Shown: positions 13,688 through 18,712 of the stretch, in pieces
Numbering within the stretch: position 1 is the first letter of the stretch
Layout of the letters: each line of letters opens with the position of its first letter
Translations under genes and position numbers: made by a program
Notes under the pieces: model-generated
Told to the model about the DNA's origin: nothing
The model's database searches: none
What the model saw: the letters and a program-made list of their open reading frames with translations, nothing else
From: Nanobdellota archaeon
GTDB taxonomy: Archaea > Nanobdellota > Nanobdellia > Pacearchaeales > GW2011-AR1
DNA length: 18,712 nt
Direction of reading: 5' to 3'
Assembly: GCA_022709585.1 (NCBI GenBank)
Contig: JAKLIN010000013.1
Span: 1-18,712 of the forward strand

Positions 13688-14560
13688 ATGGAAGAGTATC
13701 TTAGGATTGTAAAAGAGGTTCTTGAGAATGGAAATCTAAAAAGCAATAGAACCGGAGTAGACACAATTTCAATTTCTGGAGCGATGTTTGAACATGACAT
13801 GTCTCAAGGATTTCCCTTGTTGACAACGAAAGATGTCCCCTTAAGATTAATTGCCTCAGAATTAGAGTTCTTTATTAAAGGAATTACTGATAAAAAATGG
13901 CTTCAAGATAGAAATAATCACATTTGGGATGAATGGTGCTCTCCCTTAAAGGTTCCTTACGGGCATGATGAAGAAACAAAAAGAAAAATGTTTGAAGAAA
14001 GAGACTTGGGGCCAATTTATGGATTTCAATGGAGACATTTTGGTGCAAAATATATTGATTACAAAACAGATTATACTGGGCAAGGTGTTGATCAATTAGC
14101 GAATCTTGTAAACAAATTAAAACAGGATTCAGAGAGTAGAAGATTAATCGTTAATTCTTGGAACGCCGCAGACTTAGACAAAATGGCTCTTCCTCCTTGC
14201 CACGATTCTTTTCAAGTTTTAGCTAACCCTAAAACTAAAAAGTTAGATTTTATTTGGCGTCAAAGATCTACGGATACTATGGTGGGACTTCCATTTAACA
14301 TTGCAAGTTATGCTCTTCTTCAAAATCTTTTAGCTCAAGAAGTTGGCTATGTCCCTGGAAAATTAATTGGGCATTTAGGAGATGTTCATATTTATCTCCC
14401 TCATATCGAAAATGCAAAAATTCAATTGGAAAGAGCTCCTTATGAACTTCCCGAGGTTAAAGTTGAAAATTTCTCAGGAATTTTTAATTGTAATTATTTG
14501 GATATTAAAGCTAAAAATTATCGGCGTCATCCTAAATTGGAATATGAAGTTATAACCTAA
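13688..14560 (+). CDS. thyA: Thymidylate synthase (ThyA type)
   Basis: Methylates dUMP to dTMP using methylenetetrahydrofolate, giving dihydrofolate. 290 aa. Key residues are present: Arg21 in NRTG (phosphate binding), GPIYGFQWRHFGA (108-120), RRLIVNSWNA (151-160), nucleophile Cys171 in LPPCHDSFQV, then QRSTDTMVGLPFNIASYALL (192-211) with folate and substrate contacts, and LGDVHIYLPH. The classical ThyA form contrasts with ThyX or the divergent ThyA-like proteins of many archaea. Dihydrofolate reductase follows after 32 bp with no clear promoter, so both are co-transcribed. Confidence 0.96.
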   Translation: MEEYLRIVKEVLENGNLKSNRTGVDTISISGAMFEHDMSQGFPLLTTKDVPLRLIASELEFFIKGITDKKWLQDRNNHIWDEWCSPLKVPYGHDEETKRKMFEERDLGPIYGFQWRHFGAKYIDYKTDYTGQGVDQLANLVNKLKQDSESRRLIVNSWNAADLDKMALPPCHDSFQVLANPKTKKLDFIWRQRSTDTMVGLPFNIASYALLQNLLAQEVGYVPGKLIGHLGDVHIYLPHIENAKIQLERAPYELPEVKVENFSGIFNCNYLDIKAKNYRRHPKLEYEVIT

Positions 14561-14592
14561 TCGTTTCTAATTAATCTCAATTAACAATCAAT

Positions 14593-15081
14593 ATGATAGA
14601 ACTAAAAATAATCGCAGCGCTTGCAGAGAATAACGTAATTGGATACCAAGGGAAAATGCCTTGGGGAAAAATCAAAGAAGACTTGGAGCACTTCAGGAGT
14701 TTAACTATTCCTCATCCCGTGATTATGGGAAGAAAAACATACGAATCTATTGGGAAGCCTTTGGCTGAAAGGGAGAATATTGTTATTTCTTTAAATCCGC
14801 AATTGATTAAATCTCCTTCGGGAATTTATCTCTGCAATAATTTAGAACAAGCAATTTCTCATGCAGAAGAATTAGATTCTGTTGCTTTTATTATCGGCGG
14901 GCAAAAATTGTACGAACAGACAATTAATCATCCTTTAACTTCCACTTTAGAAATTACTAGAATCTACAGAAACTATTTTGGAGATGCTTTTTTTCCTTGG
15001 ATAAACATAAACGAATGGGAGCTTAGCCAGTATGTCTGCGGAAAAGAATGCGATTTTGAAACTTATGCAAGGCGAAGCTAA
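14593..15081 (+). CDS. folA: Dihydrofolate reductase
   Basis: Reduces dihydrofolate to tetrahydrofolate with NADPH, closing the cycle opened by thymidylate synthase upstream. 162 aa, standard size. Motifs: IIAALAENNVIGYQGKMPW (6-24), catalytic Asp30 in IKEDLEHF, MGRKTYESIG (45-54) with the NADPH-binding turn, and IIGGQKLYEQ. The C-terminus carries the usual strand hairpin around DAFFPWI. Second gene of the thyA-folA operon. Confidence 0.95.
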   Translation: MIELKIIAALAENNVIGYQGKMPWGKIKEDLEHFRSLTIPHPVIMGRKTYESIGKPLAERENIVISLNPQLIKSPSGIYLCNNLEQAISHAEELDSVAFIIGGQKLYEQTINHPLTSTLEITRIYRNYFGDAFFPWININEWELSQYVCGKECDFETYARRS

Positions 15082-15098
15082 GATTAATCAATTCTAAA

Positions 15099-15110
15099 AA
15101 TTTATAAAAC
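15099..15110 (+). promoter_or_regulatory. TATA element of tRNA-Ser
   Basis: AATTTATAAAAC, about 43 bp before the mature tRNA 5' end, so a short 5' leader would be removed by RNase P. Confidence 0.4.
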
Positions 15111-15147
15111 AAGTTTATTCAATACTTTTGTGTCTGCGATTTATTCT

Positions 15148-15229
15148 GCCCGAATCGCATAAGGGTATTGCACGGGATTGGAAATCCCGGCCTTTTTGAG
15201 GCATCCAGGTTCGAGTCCTGGTTCGGGCG
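15148..15229 (+). tRNA. tRNA-Ser (anticodon GGA)
   Basis: 82 nt with a long class II variable arm, as expected for serine. Acceptor GCCCGAA pairs perfectly with TTCGGGC, discriminator G. Anticodon stem CGGGA/TCCCG with loop TTGGAAA gives GGA. The variable arm pairs GCCT/AGGC around TTTTG. The T-arm is CCAGG-TTCGAGT-CCTGG. No encoded CCA and no intron. Confidence 0.96.
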
Positions 15230-15284
15230 TTGTACACAATCGTAGCAGTTAGGAAAGCACTTAAAAAGAGACTTTGTAAAGCCT

Positions 15285-15320
15285 GTTATAATTTTATAAC
15301 ATATGTTATATAAATATAAC
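15285..15320. repeat. Four helically phased GTTATA/TATAAC half-sites
   Basis: GTTATA at 15285 and 15305 and TATAAC at 15295 and 15315 alternate with exactly 10 bp between starts. They form two 16-bp palindromes and a central overlapping one (TATAACATATGTTATA, 15295-15310). This could be a cooperative operator, a cruciform-prone spacer, or include a TATA element. The rest of 15230-15454 is AT-rich with no ORF or RNA fold I can support. Confidence 0.5.
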
Positions 15321-15454
15321 AAATACAAATTTCCTTCTCTTAGTAATTAAATATCTAAGAAAGATAATTCTTTTAAAATTAATAAACTATTTTCAAAAAA
15401 TGAAATAAATTTATTTTCTCGTCGGAAATTCGAGATATTCATTAAAGAATAGAA

Positions 15455-15466
15455 GTATTTAAAAAG
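15455..15466 (+). promoter_or_regulatory. TATA element of the acidic mini-gene
   Basis: GTATTTAAAAAG, about 49 bp before the ATG at 15509, predicting a leader of about 25 nt that contains the GAGGTGAG ribosome-binding site at 15500-15507. Confidence 0.45.
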
Positions 15467-15508
15467 TAGAAGATACAATGAAAATTTAAAGAAAATAAAG
15501 AGGTGAGA

Positions 15509-15589
15509 ATGCGAAACGACGATTCCATGGTGGATGGCTTGGATGAGGATGATAACTTCTTCGAAGAGCTTGAACTAGATGACGAATAA
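15509..15589 (+). CDS. 26-aa acidic small protein
   Basis: A short ORF starting MRNDDSMVDG and ending LELDDE; Asp and Glu make up about half the residues, with a small hydrophobic centre (NFFEELEL). A GAGGTGAG sequence complementary to the 16S rRNA 3' end precedes it, ending one base before the ATG (closer than usual), and a TATA-like element lies upstream. These two signals distinguish it from a chance ORF. It ends 2 bp from the 3' end of the convergent metalloprotease gene. An extremely acidic mini-protein might bind a basic partner, but no function is known to me. Confidence 0.5.
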   Translation: MRNDDSMVDGLDEDDNFFEELELDDE

Positions 15590-15591
15590 AA

Positions 15592-16521
15592 TTATTCCTT
15601 GATTTTTAATTTTATTTTGTTGTTGTTTTTTTCTATTTCATCAAAAGACGCTTCTATCTCAACTGTAATTTCTTCGACATTTAATTGAGAAATTAATATG
15701 TTCTGGAACATCATTGTAATTTCATAACCCACTTTTATTTCTTCCAAGCTCTGTTCCTTCACTTTTTTATTGTCTGCATAAATTATTATCTTGGATGCAG
15801 GCGCGTCTTTCAGTCCTTGATTCTGGATGGTTGTGTTTATATCCAGGTATCTGGAATGCATATTCGCTTTAACGTCGTTAAATGCTAAATCCGCCTTTGA
15901 AGGAATCAAATAAAGCGCGTTTATTGCTGCAGGAATGTCTTCGCCTAAGATTTGCTTGCAATCGCTGATGTTGTAAAGAATGTTATAACGGTTTCTTGAA
16001 TGGTCAAAACCGAGAGCGTGAAGAAGCTCATGAAGTGCGACATTTGGTTTTTCACATTTTGAATCGCTTAGCAAAAGAATTTTTCCTTTGAGAATAATGT
16101 CAAAATTAGGGGTTCTTATTATTTCTGTCGGCCCTCCTTCGCCCGCAATAAAATATTTTTTGTTTACAACAACTTCGTCGCTGCAATTAATTGAAATTTT
16201 TTCATCGTTTGAAACGGGATAAAAGCTAAGAATTGTTTTTTCTCGCAGCATCTCGAATGCGCGGGTCATGTCGTCTTTTCTTTTAAGGTTGCAGCTCTCA
16301 TCAATTTTGTATGAAATTTGAGAATCCGCGTATCTCATATTATTATAAAACTGCATTTCAGCAGGAATTGAAGAGTTTAAACTGAAATTTGAATTTAAGG
16401 GGGTGCTTGAAACAAAATCAATAGGGTTTAAAGGAAAAAAGAAGTAAACAAAAACCATTCCCAGTGTTCCAAATATTAAAATAAAAAGCAAGAAGCTTCC
16501 TAGAACAGATTTCCACCCCAT
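15592..16521 (-). CDS. Membrane-anchored metzincin-like protease with CARDB domain
   Basis: 309 aa. One N-terminal membrane segment (about 7-29) is followed by an extracytoplasmic part with four spaced cysteines. The catalytic zinc site HELLHALGFDH (164-174) fits HExxHxxGxxH metzincins of the matrixin/archaemetzincin type. The position of the Met-turn reads NILYN (180-184), with no Met visible. Residues about 208-308 resemble a CARDB adhesion-like beta domain (DLAFNDVKAN, TTIQNQGLKDAPAS, ending EIEKNNNKIKLKI). Probably degrades extracellular or cell-surface protein or peptide. Its TATA-like element (16543-16552) lies back-to-back with that of ychF. Protease assignment is good; substrate unknown. 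Confidence 0.82.
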   Translation of the reverse strand: MGWKSVLGSFLLFILIFGTLGMVFVYFFFPLNPIDFVSSTPLNSNFSLNSSIPAEMQFYNNMRYADSQISYKIDESCNLKRKDDMTRAFEMLREKTILSFYPVSNDEKISINCSDEVVVNKKYFIAGEGGPTEIIRTPNFDIILKGKILLLSDSKCEKPNVALHELLHALGFDHSRNRYNILYNISDCKQILGEDIPAAINALYLIPSKADLAFNDVKANMHSRYLDINTTIQNQGLKDAPASKIIIYADNKKVKEQSLEEIKVGYEITMMFQNILISQLNVEEITVEIEASFDEIEKNNNKIKLKIKE

Positions 16522-16542
16522 GAAATCAAAACGAGCAAGGGG

Positions 16543-16552
16543 ATTTTAAATG
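16543..16552 (-). promoter_or_regulatory. TATA element of the metzincin gene
   Basis: CATTTAAAAT on the minus strand, centred about 26 bp before the ATG at 16521. Confidence 0.4.
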
Positions 16553-16591
16553 TTCTTCTGAATAATTCAATGTGATTGCACTTAAATTAAG

Positions 16592-16601
16592 TTTTTAAAT
16601 A
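16592..16601 (+). promoter_or_regulatory. TATA element of ychF
   Basis: TTTTTAAATA, centred 24 bp before the ATG at 16621, predicting a leaderless mRNA and arguing against the upstream TTG at 16606. Confidence 0.55.
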
Positions 16602-16620
16602 GCTATTGGATAGATTTTTT

Positions 16621-17805
16621 ATGCTAATCGGACTTGTAGGAAAGCCCTCTGTTGGAAAAAGTACTTTCTTTAAAGCTGCAACACTGGCTGAAGTGGAAAT
16701 AGCACCTTATCCTTTCACAACAATTAAGGCTAATCATGGGATAGGCTATGTTAAAACAGATTGTATCGATAAAGAATTTAATACGCAGTGTAATCCTAGT
16801 CATGGGTTTTGCATTAACCATAAAAGATTTGTTCCAGTGAAGCTTATGGATGTTGCCGGATTGGTTCCAGGAGCAAGCGAGGGAAAAGGACTTGGAAATC
16901 AGTTTCTCGACGATTTGAGGGAGGCAGATGCTTTTATCCAGATTGTTGACGCTTCAGGAACAACAGACGAAGAAGGAAAAGAAACAGAGAACTATGATGT
17001 TTCCAAGGACATTTATTTTTTAGAAGATGAGCTGAATAAATGGTATTATGCTATTTTTCTCAAAGTTTGGGGAACTTTTGCAAGAAAAACAGATGTTGAG
17101 CACACCAAATTCTCAGAAGCGATTGTCAAACAGTTTTCTGGATTAAGAGTTAACGAAGAACAAGTTAAGAAAATACTTCGAGAGTTAAGTTTTCCTGAAA
17201 GAGCAAGCACATGGACAGAAGAGCAAGTCAAGAAATTTGCATCTGAACTTAGAAAAGCAAGCAAGCCGATGATTATTGCTGCTAACAAAGTTGACACTCG
17301 CGACGGTAAAAAGAATTATGAAATGCTTAAACAGAAATTTCCTCATCTGACTATTATCCCTGTTTCTGCTGATTGTGAGTTGGCATTAAGAAGCGCAGCG
17401 AAAGCAAATATAATTGATTACATTCCTGGAGAAAGAACTTTTACAATAAAAAAAGATTTGAATCCTGAGCAAAAACAAGCGCTTGATAAAATCAAAACAA
17501 ATATCCTTGATGTTTTTGAAACAGGAACAGGTGTTCAGGAAATATTAAACAAAGTTGTATTTGAAATTTTAGAATATATTGCGGTTTTCCCTGCAAGTGC
17601 AAGCAAATTAGCAGACAGCAAAGGAAATATTCTCCCTGATTGCTTTTTGTTTCCAAAGGGAAGCACAGCACTTGATTTTGCATATTACTTACATACAGAT
17701 TTCGGAAAGAATTTCATTAAAGCAATCGACGCGCGTAGCAAGAAAACACTTGGAAAAAGTTATGAGCTTAAACAAGGTGATGCTCTTGAGATTATTTCAA
17801 AATAA
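16621..17805 (+). CDS. ychF: Archaeal YchF/Obg-family GTPase or ATPase
   Basis: 394 aa translation-associated P-loop NTPase. G1 is GKPSVGKST (7-15), G3 lies in LMDVAGLVPGASEGKG, and the NKVD motif in IIAANKVDTRD. A helical insertion sits between G3 and NKxD. The C-terminal TGS domain runs from about DCFLFPKGSTALDFAYYLHT to the end. The archaeal/eukaryotic YchF branch carries the extra Cys-rich insertion seen here (CNPSHGFCINHKRF). Start at 16621 rather than the TTG at 16606, because the TATA element is 24 bp upstream of it. The gene begins a run of three same-strand genes. Confidence 0.93.
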   Translation: MLIGLVGKPSVGKSTFFKAATLAEVEIAPYPFTTIKANHGIGYVKTDCIDKEFNTQCNPSHGFCINHKRFVPVKLMDVAGLVPGASEGKGLGNQFLDDLREADAFIQIVDASGTTDEEGKETENYDVSKDIYFLEDELNKWYYAIFLKVWGTFARKTDVEHTKFSEAIVKQFSGLRVNEEQVKKILRELSFPERASTWTEEQVKKFASELRKASKPMIIAANKVDTRDGKKNYEMLKQKFPHLTIIPVSADCELALRSAAKANIIDYIPGERTFTIKKDLNPEQKQALDKIKTNILDVFETGTGVQEILNKVVFEILEYIAVFPASASKLADSKGNILPDCFLFPKGSTALDFAYYLHTDFGKNFIKAIDARSKKTLGKSYELKQGDALEIISK

Positions 17806-17850
17806 CTTTAAAATAATTTCAATAATCTAAATTAAACTTTGAATTTTTTA

Positions 17851-18075
17851 ATGGCAAATAAAACAATTAAAATTAAAGTCAAACCAAATTCTGGAAAACA
17901 AGAAGTAATTGAAACTGAAAATAGCGACGGTTATCTCGTAAATTTGAAATCCGCTCCTGAAAATAACAAAGCGAATCTTGAACTGATTAAAGTTTTAGAA
18001 AGACATTTTAAGAAAAAGATAAAAATAAAAAGCGGGTTCACTAGCAAAAACAAATTAATTGAGGTTGAAGAGTAA
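17851..18075 (+). CDS. DUF167 (YggU-family) protein
   Basis: 75 aa from the ATG at 17851 (MANKTIKIKV); a TTG four codons earlier is open but unlikely. It shows the family pattern V-K-P-N-S near the N-terminus, then P-E-N-N-K-A-N-L-E-L (the usual P..GKAN.EL core with Asn in place of Gly), and a C-terminal G-x-x-S-K-x-K block (SGFTSKNKLIEVEE). Structures of this family exist but the role is unsettled. It is probably co-transcribed with the metallopeptidase gene 17 bp downstream. Confidence 0.85.
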   Translation: MANKTIKIKVKPNSGKQEVIETENSDGYLVNLKSAPENNKANLELIKVLERHFKKKIKIKSGFTSKNKLIEVEE

Positions 18076-18092
18076 ATCTTAAAGAAAATAAA

Positions 18093-18467
18093 ATGAGATA
18101 TGAATACGCTCCGGATTTGCAAGAGAAAGCTGAAAAGATGTGCAATGTTCTTTTTCCGCATGTTCAGTTTGAAAGAATGAAATGCCTCAGAAGCTATGGG
18201 AGCTCTTCCAGACTGACTGTTGCAAGATGCCATGCTTTGGGAAAGCTTATGCAGAAGGCAATGGCAACAAAACCGTTCTATGCTCTTGAATTCATCTCTG
18301 AAAAGTTTGATAAACTCCCTGAAGACGAGAAAAATAAAGTTATTCTACATGAATTAATGCATATTCCAAAGACTTTTGGGGGCGGTTTCAAGCATCATGA
18401 TTTTGTCTGTGAAAAGCAAGTGAATAAGTACTATGAAGAGTACAAAAGAAGAACTCAATTTTTGTAG
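18093..18467 (+). CDS. Small putative metallopeptidase
   Basis: 124 aa. A zinc-binding HELMH at 86-90 followed by GGGFKHHDFV (96-105), whose His101 or His102 can act as third ligand. Upstream is RCHALGKLMQKAM (45-57) and FYALEFISEKFDKLPEDEK, a layout matching a family annotated as putative (phage-type) metallopeptidase that is widespread in archaea. Soluble, no signal peptide. The stop of the DUF167 gene lies 17 bp upstream, implying an operon. Substrate and physiological role are unknown. Confidence 0.8.
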   Translation: MRYEYAPDLQEKAEKMCNVLFPHVQFERMKCLRSYGSSSRLTVARCHALGKLMQKAMATKPFYALEFISEKFDKLPEDEKNKVILHELMHIPKTFGGGFKHHDFVCEKQVNKYYEEYKRRTQFL

Positions 18468-18515
18468 AGTAAATAATTTTTTTATCGACGATAAACCTGT
18501 TTTTTGCTAGAGTAA

Positions 18516-18527
18516 CATTTAAATAAT
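18516..18527 (+). promoter_or_regulatory. TATA element of the last, truncated gene
   Basis: CATTTAAATAAT, about 43 bp before the ATG at 18564, leaving a short leader with a weak purine-rich AAGAGG at about 18555. Confidence 0.4.
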
Positions 18528-18563
18528 ATTTTTTCCTAATTTTTTCAATAAAAAAGAGGCCAA

Positions 18564-18712
18564 ATGGTTCATAAAAAATACATAGAAAAGAATGGGAAAA
18601 GATACGGGCCTTATTACTACGAATCTTACAGAGACTCCGAGGGGCATGTAAAGAAAAGATACATTGCTCACCCTAAAAAATCTGTTTTTGAACAGTTCAA
18701 AACAAGTAGAGT
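18564..18712 (+). CDS. Partial gene with a KYGPYYYESYRD-type N-terminal module
   Basis: 49 codons visible from the ATG, running off the right edge; too short to have an assigned ORF of normal size. The start reads MVHKKYIEKNGKRYGPYYYE, then SYRDSEGHVKKRYIAHP. I recall this short, basic, Tyr-rich hairpin at the N-terminus of many uncharacterised Pacearchaeota/Woesearchaeota proteins, where it precedes variable domains. The module resembles strand-turn-strand N-terminal segments that bind nucleic acid, but that is inference. The product's main domain is outside the window. Confidence 0.6.
   Translation, partial: MVHKKYIEKNGKRYGPYYYESYRDSEGHVKKRYIAHPKKSVFEQFKTSR

Noticed and set aside
15119..15328. 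Minus-strand ORF across tRNA-Ser
   Set aside because: It covers the complete tRNA-Ser gene and the palindrome cluster; no protein character.
15521..15580. C/D-box small RNA (GATGAGGATGATAA-like C box)
   Set aside because: No D box (CTGA) at a suitable distance and no terminal stem; the sequence is better explained as an acidic coding sequence.
16606..16621. TTG start five codons upstream for ychF, and similar TTG starts at 12534 and 17839
   Set aside because: Each TTG is only 10-20 bp after a TATA-like element, before or at the predicted transcription start, while a Met a few codons later fits leaderless initiation and family alignments.

Overview
The window looks like chromosomal DNA of a small-genome archaeon, most likely a DPANN lineage of the Pacearchaeota/Woesearchaeota kind. 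It is AT-rich. Most genes have a TTTAAATA-like TATA element about 25 bp before the start codon, which implies leaderless mRNAs. The ribosomal protein uS10, the YchF GTPase, the RelE toxin and the DUF167 protein are of archaeal type. Two tRNA genes, Asp(GTC) and Ser(GGA), lack an encoded CCA. The phylum assignment is inferred from style and gene content, not from a marker-gene tree.

Layout. 1-2379 (minus) is a compact, overlapping NAD(P) operon: nicotinate phosphoribosyltransferase, nicotinamidase, then NAD kinase running off the left edge. A perfect 9+9 bp inverted repeat abuts its TATA box. 2468-8007 is an accessory region bounded by a 22-bp near-identical direct repeat, one copy of which overlaps the 5' end of tRNA-Asp. 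Inside it are a RelB/RelE-like toxin-antitoxin pair, a TraB/TIKI-like protein, and a cassette (4011-7806) of a HEPN protein, a DUF5677-like helical protein, two membrane proteins and a divergent second HEPN-like protein. GC-rich hairpin repeats resembling the 3' end of tRNA-Asp lie on both sides of that cassette. 8041-9597 carries one small unknown gene and two paralogous two-TM proteins. 9670-13575 holds seryl-tRNA synthetase, a multi-pass membrane protein, two distantly related unknown proteins and uS10. 13688-15081 is a thymidylate synthase-dihydrofolate reductase pair. 15148-15589 holds tRNA-Ser, a helically phased palindrome cluster and a 26-codon acidic mini-gene. 15592-18467 holds a membrane-anchored metzincin with a CARDB domain, YchF, a DUF167 protein and a small metallopeptidase. 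A truncated gene with a recognisable DPANN-type N-terminal module ends the window.

How genes work together. The first operon would convert nicotinamide to nicotinate to NaMN and phosphorylate NAD to NADP, which suits a salvage-dependent cell. ThyA and DHFR form the dTMP/folate cycle. The most plausible undescribed system is the HEPN-membrane cassette next to tRNA-Asp. Its gene content and integration-like flanks suggest a defence or abortive-infection module, but no integrase is visible and function is inference.
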